DNA of 64,000 nt from Saprospiraceae bacterium. Lineage in GTDB: Bacteria > Bacteroidota > Bacteroidia > Chitinophagales > Saprospiraceae. Position 1 is the stretch's first letter, and the number at the start of each line of letters is the position of its first letter. The DNA lies in contig JADKCF010000006.1 in assembly GCA_016714765.1 (NCBI GenBank), positions 62,001 through 126,000 on the forward strand, written 5' to 3'. The translations under genes were made by a program, and so were the position numbers. A model generated the notes under the pieces. It worked only from the letters and a program-made list of their open reading frames with translations. It was not told the DNA's origin and made no database searches. Shown here in pieces: positions 12,624 to 21,708 of the stretch.

Positions 12624-12754
12624 AAAGTAATATGAATTTTAATGGTAAAAATAACATTTTTTTTGATTGGGAGGCGAAATTTTACTGTTATCAAAAGCTT
12701 ACCTTACTGACCATTATTTTATTTTACCAAAAATAACACTTAGGGAATTTTCAT

Positions 12755-12762
12755 TATCTTTG
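12755..12762 (+). promoter_or_regulatory. Candidate -7 element (TATCTTTG) for rarA
   Basis: TATCTTTG matches TAnnTTTG and lies 38 bp before the rarA ATG. Confidence 0.45.
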
Positions 12763-12800
12763 ATTTTGAAATCATATTTCTTTGCACTTCTAATACGAGA

Positions 12801-14084
12801 ATGAATCAACCACTTGCTGAAAGAATGAGACCCCTATCGCTGGACGACTACATCGGACAGGAGCATCTGGTAGGCCAGGGAGCTATTTTGAGGAAAGTAA
12901 TAGAATCCGGCAACCTGCCTTCTTTCATCTTGTGGGGACCGCCGGGCGTAGGAAAAACCACACTTGCATCTGTGATTGCACATACTCAGGAAAGGCCATT
13001 TCATAGTTTGTCAGCCATAAATAGTGGTGTAAAAGATATCAGGGAAACCATCGAAATAGCAAAGTCACAAAAATTTTTCTCCAGGCCCAATCCTGTACTC
13101 TTTATCGATGAAATACACAGATTCAGCAAATCGCAGCAAGATTCTCTCCTCGGGGCTGTAGAAAAAGGCATAGTCACTCTCATCGGAGCCACCACCGAAA
13201 ATCCATCTTTTGAAGTGATTTCAGCCTTGCTCTCAAGGTGTCAGGTGTATATCCTCAAACCACTGGAGAAACATCATCTTATAAAAATGATAGATACTGC
13301 CATCGCAAAAGATGAGTATCTGAGCACTAAAACTATTAAAGTAGCATCCTATGATGCCATGATACAGATTTCCGGTGGCGATGGAAGAAAACTATATAAT
13401 TGTCTTGAGCTCGTGGTCAATCAGTTTGCCCCTACGGAGGAGATTGTTATTACTGATGAACTGGTTTTATCTGTAGTCCAGCAAAATCTGGCCTTGTACG
13501 ACAAAAGCGGTGAGCAACATTATGACATTATCTCTGCCTTCATAAAATCAATGCGGGCATCTGACCCCAATGCGACCATATACTATCTGGCCAGGATGAT
13601 TGCAGGCGGTGAAGATCCTATTTTTGTGTGCCGCAGAATGATCATACTCGCTTCTGAAGATATAGGCCTGGCCAATCCCAATGCACTTTTGATGGCCAAT
13701 AACTGTTTTCAGGCGGTACACCAAACCGGGATGCCGGAAGGCAGGATTATCATGGCTCAAACCGCGATTTATCTGGCTTGTTCACCCAAAAGTAATGCAT
13801 CTTATATGGCAATCGAAAAGGCACTAGCCTTGGTGCAGCAAACCGGAAATTTGCCGGTACCCCTACACCTTCGCAATGCCCCTACTACGCTAATGAAAAA
13901 TATTGGTTATGGCGCAGGGTACCAATATGCTCACGATTTTAAAGATGCTAAATCAGATATGGAGTGTTTGCCTCAGGAGATAATAGGTACAAAACTATAC
14001 GAGCCGGGTAAAAATGTGGCAGAACAAAAATATGCTGAAGTCCTTAAGATGCTTTGGAAAGATAAGTACGGATATGGATACTAA
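12801..14084 (+). CDS. rarA: RarA/MgsA replication-associated recombination AAA+ ATPase
   Basis: Clamp-loader-like AAA+ protein that acts at stalled replication forks. At 427 residues it is of normal length and intact. The N-terminus MRPLSLDDYIGQEHL is the family hallmark. Walker A is GPPGVGKTTLA near residue 50, Walker B is LFIDEIHRFSK near residue 100, sensor 1 is IGATTENPSF, and the arginine-finger region is SALLSRCQVY. The C-terminal half includes the conserved EDIGLANPNAL and LRNAPT stretches of the tetramerisation domain. It is convergent with rsmD, with only a 16-bp gap. Annotation is secure. Confidence 0.96.
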   Translation: MNQPLAERMRPLSLDDYIGQEHLVGQGAILRKVIESGNLPSFILWGPPGVGKTTLASVIAHTQERPFHSLSAINSGVKDIRETIEIAKSQKFFSRPNPVLFIDEIHRFSKSQQDSLLGAVEKGIVTLIGATTENPSFEVISALLSRCQVYILKPLEKHHLIKMIDTAIAKDEYLSTKTIKVASYDAMIQISGGDGRKLYNCLELVVNQFAPTEEIVITDELVLSVVQQNLALYDKSGEQHYDIISAFIKSMRASDPNATIYYLARMIAGGEDPIFVCRRMIILASEDIGLANPNALLMANNCFQAVHQTGMPEGRIIMAQTAIYLACSPKSNASYMAIEKALALVQQTGNLPVPLHLRNAPTTLMKNIGYGAGYQYAHDFKDAKSDMECLPQEIIGTKLYEPGKNVAEQKYAEVLKMLWKDKYGYGY

Positions 14085-14100
14085 AATGTAAGATGTTGCA

Positions 14101-14637
14101 TCACTTAAAAAAACTAAAAATGGCTTCGCCATAATGTCTCTCCTCGACATACCTGGCATGAAGTCTGAAGTCCTGTAATGAACTGTGTTCCAAAACAAAA
14201 AGTCCCCCCTCAGCCAATGTATTATACCGAAAAACCAAATCAGGTAAAGTTTTTAATTGGGGAAGTGGATAAGGTGGCCCTGCAAATATGTAATCAAATT
14301 GTTTGGAATTAAACTCCAGAAACTTGAATACATCTGATTTTACTACTTTGATTTTATCACTTATTTTTAGTTCTTCTGCGGTTTTACTTACAAAAGCCAC
14401 ACAACTTGCAAAGTTGTCCACATACGTTGCGTCCTGGCATCCTCTCGAAATAAACTCATATCCATGACTACCTGTACCGCCAAACAAATCCAACATGATA
14501 GTTTCCTCAAAATCAATCTTGTTATTCAGGATATTAAAAAGTCCTTCCTTTGCAAAATCAGTGGTAGGTCTTGTAGGCCAGTTTTTGGCGGGTGGAATAA
14601 ACTTTCTGCCTTTGTACTGACCTGCTATGATGCGCAT
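14101..14637 (-). CDS. rsmD: RsmD-type 16S rRNA (guanine-N2)-methyltransferase with altered catalytic motif
   Basis: Methylates N2 of a guanine in 16S rRNA during 30S assembly. The 178 residues show MRIIAGQYKGRKF at the start, TRPTTDFAKEGLFNIL, and the SAM-binding LDLFGGTGSHGYEF. Motif IV, normally DPPY or NPPY, reads GPPY here (IFAGPPYPL); the codon is GGG, two bases away from an Asp codon, so a single read error is unlikely. The gene starts inside the end of the DUF3822 gene (13-bp overlap), a pairing common in Bacteroidota that points to one transcript. The family call is firm, but activity is uncertain because of the motif change. Confidence 0.87.
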   Translation of the reverse strand: MRIIAGQYKGRKFIPPAKNWPTRPTTDFAKEGLFNILNNKIDFEETIMLDLFGGTGSHGYEFISRGCQDATYVDNFASCVAFVSKTAEELKISDKIKVVKSDVFKFLEFNSKQFDYIFAGPPYPLPQLKTLPDLVFRYNTLAEGGLFVLEHSSLQDFRLHARYVEERHYGEAIFSFFK

Positions 14638-15422
14638 AAAGCATTTGCAAGATGAACAAAATAATGATGCGGGTACTGTGAAGGGTTACAACTTGAATGC
14701 AATCTAAAATCCGTATCTTTTATCAGCTTTACTTCAGGTAGATATCCAGTGAGTTGTGTAAATAGTGGGGAGTCTTTTTCTATCCATCCGCTTATTGTTA
14801 CCTGATCGGAAAGTGGCTCAAAACCGGATGATTTGCAGGTAGCAAGAACAAAATATAATATGTCTGCAGTACTGCTTGCAGAAAATGTGTTATAAAACTG
14901 GAGTACTCCATTTTGCTGGATGTAGATATAAACATGGTCCTGTTCTACGTGTAAGTGCATAAACCTATGGATTGGTCCCAGGTAATAAGATGACAAGATA
15001 TACAGTAAACTATGCAGGGTATAGCCATCCACTCCAAAAAGTGTTTGCAAGAGGGTTTCCTGATGATATGTAATACCGAAATAATTATATATCGACTGAC
15101 AGGCCAGTTTTTCTATCTTATTTGAGTAAAGTTCCATGCCCGGAAATGTGGCCAAAAGAGCGTCATTGGGAGATGACGCCTGAAACTGAAGTGCGGGGAG
15201 TACCACTACCGATATACTTTGATAAGTTGCTTTTAGTATTTTATCTTCAAGCAAAATATTACGGTGTGTTTGGTCTGAAAATCTGAACTGTTCTGCAGAT
15301 TGGTGAGCTATCAGTGTGTTCTCATTATCCAGAACTGCATAAAAAAAACTGTCTGCCATTAAAACGACAGACAGTTTATATCCATTATTATTTGTTATAA
15401 AATCGAAATCACGTTGGTACAT
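14625..15422 (-). CDS. DUF3822 family protein
   Basis: A 265-residue soluble protein with no signal peptide. It matches the DUF3822 family as I know it from Bacteroidota: a likely actin/ASKHA-like fold, regularly encoded immediately upstream of rsmD. Recognisable stretches are MADSFFYAVLDNEN near the N-terminus, LFGVDGYTLHSLLYIL, and QVTISGWIEKDSPLF near the C-terminus. It overlaps rsmD by 13 bp and follows the 195-codon membrane-anchored gene by 9 bp, so the three look like one operon. Function is not known. Confidence 0.75.
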   Translation of the reverse strand: MYQRDFDFITNNNGYKLSVVLMADSFFYAVLDNENTLIAHQSAEQFRFSDQTHRNILLEDKILKATYQSISVVVLPALQFQASSPNDALLATFPGMELYSNKIEKLACQSIYNYFGITYHQETLLQTLFGVDGYTLHSLLYILSSYYLGPIHRFMHLHVEQDHVYIYIQQNGVLQFYNTFSASSTADILYFVLATCKSSGFEPLSDQVTISGWIEKDSPLFTQLTGYLPEVKLIKDTDFRLHSSCNPSQYPHHYFVHLANALCAS

Positions 15423-15431
15423 TCAGAATAA

Positions 15432-16019
15432 TTACCAGTTACCGTTTGTGTTTGGTGAATTCATGTCCCCGAATTTAATCAGTTTTTCAGGATCATAATA
15501 TTTATCATACTTTTGATACGCCGGACTGGCAAATTCACCCATAAACTCTTTATATCGTGTACCTACCTGAACAACATTTACCAGAGTATTCTGATGAGTC
15601 AATGTATCAGCATCAATGTCAAATGTCTTACCTTCAGCAAAAGGAACATAACGCAAAGAATCCAGATTTATAGATCTGCCATAAATGCTGGTGATACTGT
15701 CAATAGCAGCTTTATAACTTACTGATTTAACAAACTTATCCTGATTGGTAGGATCAGATGGATCTGCCTCCAGTTTTACTATCTCTATCTTACCATTTTT
15801 AATCACACTTGCCAAGGTATCAAAATTGCTGGCGTATTTTCCCGTAACCATACGATAGACATCCTGTGCAATCTGTATCTTTTTGAGTGAATTAATGACA
15901 GCGTCCTTGCGCTTGTCTCTCTCTGAGTGAAACGCAATAGGCTCTCTTACAGAGGTATATAACCAATAAGTCAACACTAAAGTTATTAAAATCAAGACAA
16001 GATTTATTACCTTCCTCAT
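15432..16019 (-). CDS. Membrane-anchored hypothetical protein, first gene of the DUF3822-rsmD unit
   Basis: A 195-residue protein with one N-terminal transmembrane helix (VINLVLILITLVLTYWLY) followed by a soluble, extracytoplasmic-looking part. Right after the helix comes a charged helix (HSERDKRKDAVINSLKKIQ) and a YRMVTGKYASNFDTL stretch. This resembles the N-terminal helix plus small-globule plan of pseudopilin-like proteins. It lies 9 bp upstream of the DUF3822 gene and diverges from tsaD. I do not recognise a named family; the pilin resemblance is inference only. Confidence 0.6.
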   Translation of the reverse strand: MRKVINLVLILITLVLTYWLYTSVREPIAFHSERDKRKDAVINSLKKIQIAQDVYRMVTGKYASNFDTLASVIKNGKIEIVKLEADPSDPTNQDKFVKSVSYKAAIDSITSIYGRSINLDSLRYVPFAEGKTFDIDADTLTHQNTLVNVVQVGTRYKEFMGEFASPAYQKYDKYYDPEKLIKFGDMNSPNTNGNW

Positions 16020-16158
16020 AAAATATGAATTAAAATTGAGTTATTAAAAATGAATTTGTTGGTCTATTATAATAATATTGATGCACAAAGTAATACTTTT
16101 GGCGTATCATAGGCAAAATTATTTATTTTTTTAATCGGAGCGTATATCAGTCTAAAAC

Positions 16159-17167
16159 TTGGAAAAAAAATATTTCAATCCTGGCAATAGAATCATCCTG
16201 TGATGATACAAGTGCAGCAGTTATCGTAAATGGTACAGTACTGAGCAACCGTACTGCCAATCAAACTGTACACGAACAGTATGGCGGCGTCATTCCTGAA
16301 TTGGCCAGCAGGCAACATCTGTCCAATATCATCCCTGTAATAGAAGTCGCACTCAAAGATGCAAATATGAACATCCGGGATGTGTATGCCACTGCTTTTA
16401 CACCGGGACCAGGATTACTGGGCAGTCTTATCGTAGGTGTATCAATGGCCAAAGCACTTGCTTTGAGTCTTGATATCCCACTGATCGAGGTGCATCATAT
16501 GCATGCCCACGTCCTTGCTCACTTTGCTGAAGCACCCAGACCAGAATTCCCTTTTATTTGTCTGACCGTATCCGGAGGGCATACGCAAATCGTACTCGTC
16601 AAATCTTACTATGATATGGAAATCCTTGGCTCGACCATAGATGACGCTGCAGGCGAAGCATTTGACAAAACGGGTAAAATGTTGGGCCTTGATTATCCTG
16701 CCGGGCCCATTATAGACAAACTGGCGCAAAAGGGCGTTCCAAAATTTAAATTTCCTGAACCACAAGTAGGACCTTTGGATTTTAGTTTTAGTGGACTTAA
16801 AACCTCAATATTGTATTTTCTACAAAAGGAAATGGCCAAAAATCCACATTTTATTAACGAAAATCTGAATGATATCTGTAGTTCAGTACAAAACACTATT
16901 ATCCATATTCTCATAGGCAAACTCATAAAAGCCTCGGAGATGACAGGTATAAAAAATATAGGCATTGCCGGAGGAGTTTCTGCCAATAGCCAACTGCGAC
17001 AAACCTTGACGGAAGTCGGCAAAAAACACAATTGGCATACTTTCATTCCTTCATTTGCATATTGTACAGACAATGCAGGCATGATTGGTGTTGCCGGATA
17101 TTATAAATATTTACGCGGTGAGTTTACAGACCAAAATGTAAGTCCTTTAGCCAGAATGGATTTCTAA
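16159..17167 (+). CDS. tsaD: TsaD, tRNA threonylcarbamoyladenosine (t6A37) transferase; start region disturbed
   Basis: Catalytic subunit that transfers threonylcarbamoyl to A37 of ANN-decoding tRNAs; normally essential. The frame shows ILAIESSCDDTSAAVI at the N-terminus, the metal-binding HHMHAH motif, TVSGGHTQIV, FDKTGKMLGLDYPAG, GIAGGVSANSQLR and CTDNAGMIG at the C-terminus. No ATG lies before the ILAIESS motif in the open frame. A TTG at 16159 becomes the start of a normal N-terminus (MEKNISILAIESS) if one A is removed from the run of eight A at 16163-16170. I therefore take TTG as the likely start with a +1 base in the run. Family call is certain; the exact start is not. Confidence 0.92.
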
Positions 17168-17177
17168 ACTGGTGTTG

Positions 17178-17193
17178 TAACTATTTGTAGTTA
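17178..17193. terminator. Weak hairpin between convergent tsaD and GIY-YIG-like genes
   Basis: TAACTA-TTTG-TAGTTA forms a perfect 6-bp stem just after the tsaD stop. It is AT-only and lacks a strong T run on either strand, so it is a weak terminator candidate. Confidence 0.25.
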
Positions 17194-17204
17194 TTTACAT
17201 ATTC

Positions 17205-17543
17205 TTAATTAACCCATACTGCATATCGTTGTCTTTTAAGTTTTAAAGCCAGTTCTTTTTCTGCTTTTAAGGCATCTTCCATTAATGCAAATGATTGAAT
17301 ATGAGCATATAGACTCGGTCGAAGGAAAATTCCATATTTTTTTACAATAGTAGCAGATATATCCTGACCTTTTTTGCTTAATACGCCATTTTTATGCTGA
17401 TCAAAACGATCTTTTGGAGATTTGCTGGTCATCCCCACATAAACACATTCCAGCACTCCGTTGAACTGTGGATTGGCATCACGAAACTTCTTATTTTCTG
17501 AAAAGACGGTTTTCCTTAGTTCAATAACATACAATTGGTACAT
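17205..17543 (-). CDS. Small GIY-YIG-like domain protein
   Basis: About 112 residues if started at the ATG of MYQLYVIELRK (17543); an upstream extension to 17609 is possible but looks non-coding. The layout YVIEL, then VYVGMTSKSPKDRFDQHKNG, resembles a GIY-YIG nuclease core: two Tyr-bearing strands, then an Arg on the following helix and a His. No DNA-binding extension is present, and the C-terminus is a basic helix (EKELALKLKRQRYAVWVN). It is convergent with tsaD. Whether it cleaves nucleic acid cannot be said. Confidence 0.6.
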   Translation of the reverse strand: MYQLYVIELRKTVFSENKKFRDANPQFNGVLECVYVGMTSKSPKDRFDQHKNGVLSKKGQDISATIVKKYGIFLRPSLYAHIQSFALMEDALKAEKELALKLKRQRYAVWVN

Positions 17544-17672
17544 TTTTAAGCGACTTTGATAATAAAATAGTTGTACACAAAAACTATACCTTATGAGCGT
17601 TTCATCCAATAAAAAACAAATAAACCACTTAGATCCAGGTAATCAATTTGCTCCATTATTATTCTTTCCCTC

Positions 17673-18278
17673 CTATTCATATGATGTCACAATAGGCGGA
17701 TTCTGATATTTTTTATAAATACTGTATCCAAGATACAATAAAATAAGTGCAGCGATGATCAATACGCCATTACTTCCTATCATCTCAATCATTGAGTCAA
17801 AAAAACGAGATTTTCTATCTGATTTGCTGTATCCTTCAGCTGCGATATGGGTACCTGCTTCTATTTTTAAAGCCAAGCCATAAATTACATAAGCAAAAAT
17901 AGGTGTAACAACAAACCCTGCCAAATCCCACTTTGCAGCATTTATAGGTGTAAGTTGAGTTTCTTTTTTCACCCAGCCTTTTATTCCAGTGATATGTTGG
18001 ATGAATTCATCCCTGTCCAGCTCATTGTTAAACGTTATATCAGAAACTGAATTTCCAAGTTTCATCCCCACATGAGGGTCGACCGTGAGACCGTCAAAAG
18101 TTACTTTTTTCATATCTTTGTACAGTAGCTCTCCTTTATCGACCATAGTCATTTTTTTATTTATCACATCATTAAACTCTTCAATTGAGCTGACTGATTT
18201 ATTGATGAATCTGACTCCATCTTCTGCATAAAGCATACTTTTTGCCTTTTCGCAGTTTACTTGAATTAATTTTTCCAT
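17673..18278 (-). CDS. Hypothetical membrane protein with two C-terminal TM segments
   Basis: 201 residues, not recognised. The first 115 or so residues are soluble and resemble a small signalling or PH-like module (ITFNNELDRDEFIQHI). Two hydrophobic segments follow (AGFVVTPIFAYVIYGLAL; GVLIIAALILLYLGYSIY) with a charged loop between them (GYSKSDRKSRFF), and a short tail. There is no signal peptide, so the soluble part is probably cytoplasmic. It stands alone between the GIY-YIG-like gene and the divergent U32 gene. Codon use looks like the neighbours. Confidence 0.6.
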   Translation of the reverse strand: MEKLIQVNCEKAKSMLYAEDGVRFINKSVSSIEEFNDVINKKMTMVDKGELLYKDMKKVTFDGLTVDPHVGMKLGNSVSDITFNNELDRDEFIQHITGIKGWVKKETQLTPINAAKWDLAGFVVTPIFAYVIYGLALKIEAGTHIAAEGYSKSDRKSRFFDSMIEMIGSNGVLIIAALILLYLGYSIYKKYQNPPIVTSYE

Positions 18279-18431
18279 CTTTAAAGTTATTCATTTTTTA
18301 AGTTAAAACCATAAAATTAACAATTTCTAATACTTAACCAGGATTCAAAAAATATTTATTTTTCAAAACACAAAATTTCATAAAGTATAAGCCCATTAAA
18401 CATTCCTTATTTAAATCAGACAAAGATTCCT

Positions 18432-18439
18432 TACCTTTG
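18432..18439 (+). promoter_or_regulatory. Candidate -7 element (TACCTTTG) for the U32 gene
   Basis: TACCTTTG matches TAnnTTTG and ends 36 bp before the ATG at 18476. Confidence 0.45.
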
Positions 18440-18475
18440 CCATGATTTAAAATCAAAGCTGGTTCAGTTCAATTC

Positions 18476-20365
18476 ATGAAACAAAAAATCGAAATCCTTG
18501 CTCCTGCCAAAAACCTGATACAAGGCATAGCTGCCATCAATGCAGGTGCAGACGCTGTCTACATAGGTGCACCACTATTTGGCGCACGCACCAATGCGAC
18601 CAATTCCCTCGATGATATCGCCGAAATGGTGAGGTATGCACACTTGTTTAAGGCTCAGGTTTTTGTGGTGATCAATACGATACTGTACGACGATGAACTC
18701 AAAACTTGTCGGGAACTGATCTATAAACTGTACGACATCGGCGTCGATGCTCTGATCATCCAGGATATGGCCATACTCGAGATGGACCTGCCTCCTATCG
18801 TATTGCACGCAAGTACTCAGGCCAACAATCGGGATCCCAAACACGTAAAATTCCTGAAAGATGCTGGTATCAGAAGAGTGGTCCTGGCCAGAGAGCTCAA
18901 TCTCGATCAGGTCAAAGAAATACATGAAGCTACAGATGTAGAGTTGGAGTTTTTTGTATCGGGAGCGCTTTGTGTGTCCTTCAGTGGCAATTGTTACATG
19001 AGTATTGCCAATGGTGAGCGTAGTGCCAATCGTGGATCTTGTGCCCAAAACTGCCGTCTGCCTTATGAACTCATAGACGGTACAGGCAAAACATTGATCC
19101 AAACTGCACATTTGCTTTCTATCAAAGATCTGGACCTGAGCGATCAGTTGCCTGCATTGATAGAAGCAGGTATCTCATCATTCAAAATAGAAGGCAGACT
19201 CAAAGACATCGTGTACGTCAAAAACAATACGTCATACCTGAGAAAAAGACTGGATGATTTTCTGGAAAATAATGCGGACAAATACCAAAAAGCATCATCA
19301 GGAAGGACTTTTTATAACTTCGAACCGAAGATGGACCGAAGTTTTAATCGTGGATATACCGACTATTTTGTCAATAAACGAAAAGAGAAAATCGGTAGCT
19401 GGGACACTCCAAAATCACAAGGTCAGTATATAGGAAAAGTCCTTGAAATAAAGGCAAATGGGTATGTCATAGAAAACAGTGAACAACTTAATAATGCAGA
19501 TGGCCTCTATTTTCTCAATGCCAGTGGTGAAGCAGATGGAGCACAAATCAATATCATAGTCAATGATGTAGTCGTACTCAACTCACCAAAATCAATCGAA
19601 ATCGGAACAGTCATTTACAGAAATTCTGATGCTGAATTTAATAAAATGGTGGAACAGGAGAAAAGTGCCATTCGCAAGATAGGTGTTCAATTACAATTTT
19701 CGGAGACAGCAGATGGATTCCGGTTGCTTGCAAAAGATGAAGATGGTCACCAAAGCGAAATGTCGATGGTGAGTGAAAAAACATTGGCCAATAGCACAGA
19801 ATCTGTCATTCCCAATATCAAAAAAAATCTTGCAAAAACAGGAAATACTGTTTTTATCGTGGATGACATCGATGTGACTTTTACCGACAATTGGTTTTTG
19901 CAGATATCAAAAGTAAACGAAATCAGGAGAGAAGTACTAGAACAATTGGTAGAAAACCGCATCGCAAAGTACCATAGAGAAACCCAAGCTATTGTCAAAA
20001 CAGACCACCCCTACCCCTTAGATAAGCTTGACTTTACATACAATGTGTCCAATCAGTTGGCAAGGAATTTTTATAAACGACATGGTGTCACAGACATAGA
20101 AAAAGCCTTCGAATTACAATGGGATCCCGGCAAATCCAGGGTCATGGTCACCAAGTATTGTGTCAAGTATGAGCTAGGTAAATGTGCCAGATTCCAACGA
20201 GCTACCATGGGCGAAAAAATCGCAGAGCCGCTTACACTCAAACATGGAGAAGTACAGTACAAACTCAAGTTTAACTGCAAGCCATGCGAGATGGAAATTT
20301 GGGAGAAAGATGCCGAACTGGAATACATCGATGAAGATGAACAAATGGGATACGGGAAGAGGTGA
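18476..20365 (+). CDS. U32 family protein with C-terminal extension (RlhA/TrhP-type RNA hydroxylation family)
   Basis: A 629-residue protein. The N-terminus EILAPAKNLIQGIAAINAGADAVYIG and the later STQANNRDPKHVKF and FKIEGRLKD stretches are typical of U32 proteins. The cysteine pattern GALCVSFSGNC followed by NRGSCAQNC (around residues 165-195) gives the four ligands proposed to hold an Fe-S cluster. The C-terminal 300 residues, with further cysteines (KYCVKYELGKCARF, KFNCKPCEMEIW), fit the longer RlhA-like members. E. coli relatives introduce 5-hydroxylation in 23S rRNA or tRNA; the old peptidase label is probably misleading. Which RNA this one acts on is not visible. A second, shorter U32 gene lies at 55438-56686. 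Confidence 0.88.
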   Translation: MKQKIEILAPAKNLIQGIAAINAGADAVYIGAPLFGARTNATNSLDDIAEMVRYAHLFKAQVFVVINTILYDDELKTCRELIYKLYDIGVDALIIQDMAILEMDLPPIVLHASTQANNRDPKHVKFLKDAGIRRVVLARELNLDQVKEIHEATDVELEFFVSGALCVSFSGNCYMSIANGERSANRGSCAQNCRLPYELIDGTGKTLIQTAHLLSIKDLDLSDQLPALIEAGISSFKIEGRLKDIVYVKNNTSYLRKRLDDFLENNADKYQKASSGRTFYNFEPKMDRSFNRGYTDYFVNKRKEKIGSWDTPKSQGQYIGKVLEIKANGYVIENSEQLNNADGLYFLNASGEADGAQINIIVNDVVVLNSPKSIEIGTVIYRNSDAEFNKMVEQEKSAIRKIGVQLQFSETADGFRLLAKDEDGHQSEMSMVSEKTLANSTESVIPNIKKNLAKTGNTVFIVDDIDVTFTDNWFLQISKVNEIRREVLEQLVENRIAKYHRETQAIVKTDHPYPLDKLDFTYNVSNQLARNFYKRHGVTDIEKAFELQWDPGKSRVMVTKYCVKYELGKCARFQRATMGEKIAEPLTLKHGEVQYKLKFNCKPCEMEIWEKDAELEYIDEDEQMGYGKR

Positions 20366-20431
20366 AAATACTTAAATATTGGTTTGGTTTTTTTAGTTTT
20401 ATTGCAATATTGATTTGGATTTTTTAAAAAA

Positions 20432-20917
20432 CTATCCCACAAATTCCTCACCCGTCAAGTCATTCACCATGGATGTCATCACTAGATTTTCATCAAAAAT
20501 GGCACTGAATACAAATGGTTTTCCTTTTTTTATATACTGGTAAATGTGCCAATCCGTAGGTGGCGTGTATAAATCTTTCAGATCGTCAGCATGGATCCAA
20601 AATAGCTCACCTTCATCACACTCAGGAGCTGGTATCCATGGTATTTCTACACAATAAATAAAACTTACCCAATTGTAATTTATTGGTGAAGTCTCCGTGA
20701 GTACTCCGCAAAATTTCGGATTGGAGATAGAAATTCCGGTCTCTTCTATAGTCTCCCGGATGACAGCTTGTAAAGGAGATTCGTATGGGTCTATCTTACC
20801 TCCGACGGGTACAAACTTGCCTTGATTTGGTGCTTTTGCGCGTTTGAGCAGGAGATATTGGTCGCCACTTTTGATGATACAAAATACAGCTACACGCTTA
20901 ATTCCTTCAGGAGTCAT
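20432..20917 (-). CDS. Nudix hydrolase
   Basis: 161 residues. The Nudix box is complete: GGKIDPYESP followed by AVIRETIEETGI (Gx5Ex7REUxEExGU) at about residues 38-60, giving the Mg2+-binding glutamates. The N-terminus KRVAVFCIIKSGDQYLLLKRAKAPNQGKF forms the usual first strands and resembles MutT/ADP-ribose-type sanitising enzymes. The substrate cannot be read from the sequence. The gene is convergent with the U32 gene upstream and stands alone. Confidence 0.88.
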   Translation of the reverse strand: MTPEGIKRVAVFCIIKSGDQYLLLKRAKAPNQGKFVPVGGKIDPYESPLQAVIRETIEETGISISNPKFCGVLTETSPINYNWVSFIYCVEIPWIPAPECDEGELFWIHADDLKDLYTPPTDWHIYQYIKKGKPFVFSAIFDENLVMTSMVNDLTGEEFVG

Positions 20918-21041
20918 GGGAGATGATGATTAATTAGTTAAAGAGTAACATCAATCGGTTGAGATTGTTGAAAAACAGAAAATAGTATAGTAAAAAACAT
21001 TTTATTTAATCGTCTGTTTGGTTGCATAAAAAATATACGAC

Positions 21042-21278
21042 ATGCAAAATATCCCACGTTCTGTTCATCTAACAACCGCAGTATTTTTATTCTTTTTGTT
21101 CGTTTGTGGATTTGATGAAGCCACAGATATTATCTTGTTTCTCTTCACGTTGCTCAATTTCATGGTCGTGTGGATGGTGTATTCTGTCTTAAGATTTGAG
21201 TATGTTTCACCATTTACTTTCCAGAAGAGATTTTACGAAGATGCGGACAATAAGGGGATCAAGGAAGAAGATATGTAG
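21042..21278 (+). CDS. Small two-TM hypothetical membrane protein
   Basis: 78 residues with two hydrophobic helices (LTTAVFLFFLFVCGF; IILFLFTLLNFMVVWMVYSVL) and a charged cytoplasmic-looking tail (RFYEDADNKGIKEEDM). It has an ATG start and codon use like the neighbours. It sits alone ahead of a short-repeat patch. Not recognised, but the clear membrane plan suggests a real gene. Confidence 0.55.
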   Translation: MQNIPRSVHLTTAVFLFFLFVCGFDEATDIILFLFTLLNFMVVWMVYSVLRFEYVSPFTFQKRFYEDADNKGIKEEDM

Positions 21279-21284
21279 ATATCG

Positions 21285-21324
21285 GGTGATTTGGTGATTT
21301 GGTGATTAGTGATTTGGTGGTGAT
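21285..21324. repeat. Short degenerate tandem repeat of GGTGATTT
   Basis: Four or five copies of GGTGATTT or close variants directly after the stop of the small membrane gene. Low-complexity intergenic repeat; function unknown. Confidence 0.6.
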
Positions 21325-21375
21325 CTAACGATGGTACCTTAGATATAAAATGATTCCGAAATTATCTCTGTATTA

Positions 21376-21406
21376 TTGCTTCTTATAAAATAAAGTAGTA
21401 CCTTTG
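21376..21406 (+). promoter_or_regulatory. Promoter of the toxin-antitoxin pair (TTG-N20-TACCTTTG)
   Basis: A -33 TTG (21376-21378) and a -7 TACCTTTG (21399-21406) are 20 bp apart, a full match to the Bacteroidota promoter plan. Transcription would begin near 21413, just ahead of a perfect palindrome and 30 bp before the antitoxin ATG. Confidence 0.65.
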
Positions 21407-21416
21407 TTAGCATTAT

Positions 21417-21430
21417 ATTTAGTACTAAAT
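21417..21430. promoter_or_regulatory. Perfect 14-bp palindrome, likely autoregulatory operator of the toxin-antitoxin operon
   Basis: ATTTAGTACTAAAT is a perfect dyad at the predicted transcription start, between promoter and antitoxin ATG. Phd/YefM antitoxins repress their own operons through palindromes placed like this. The assignment rests on position; no binding data. Confidence 0.6.
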
Positions 21431-21444
21431 TTAACACTGTTTTT

Positions 21445-21690
21445 ATGATCACAGCAAATGAACTTAAAACCAAAGGCATTAAAGCCATAGAAGAACAACT
21501 ATCACAAACGTCAGAAGTTGCCATAACCGTACATGGAAAGGTAAAGTATGTAGCTATGACCGTAGAACTATTCGATAAAATGCGATTGGCAGAGCTGGAA
21601 GTAGCTTATATGCTTTGTAAAAAAGATATAGAAGAAGGTAATTATACTATTGAAACTGCAGAAGAACATGTTGAAAGATTATGGAAATAA
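21445..21690 (+). CDS. Type II antitoxin, Phd/YefM-like
   Basis: 81 residues. The N-terminal half (MITANELKTKGIKAIEEQL, then VAITVHGKVKYVAMTVELFDKM) has the Phd/YefM fold signature: a short helix-strand DNA-binding dimer domain ending in a small residue and a helix. The acidic C-terminal helix (EEGNYTIETAEEHVERLW) would wrap the toxin. It is 18 bp upstream of the toxin gene and behind its own promoter and palindrome, the standard arrangement for an autoregulated module. Confidence 0.8.
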   Translation: MITANELKTKGIKAIEEQLSQTSEVAITVHGKVKYVAMTVELFDKMRLAELEVAYMLCKKDIEEGNYTIETAEEHVERLWK

Positions 21691-21708
21691 ACTAAAACAA
21701 ATATTTTC

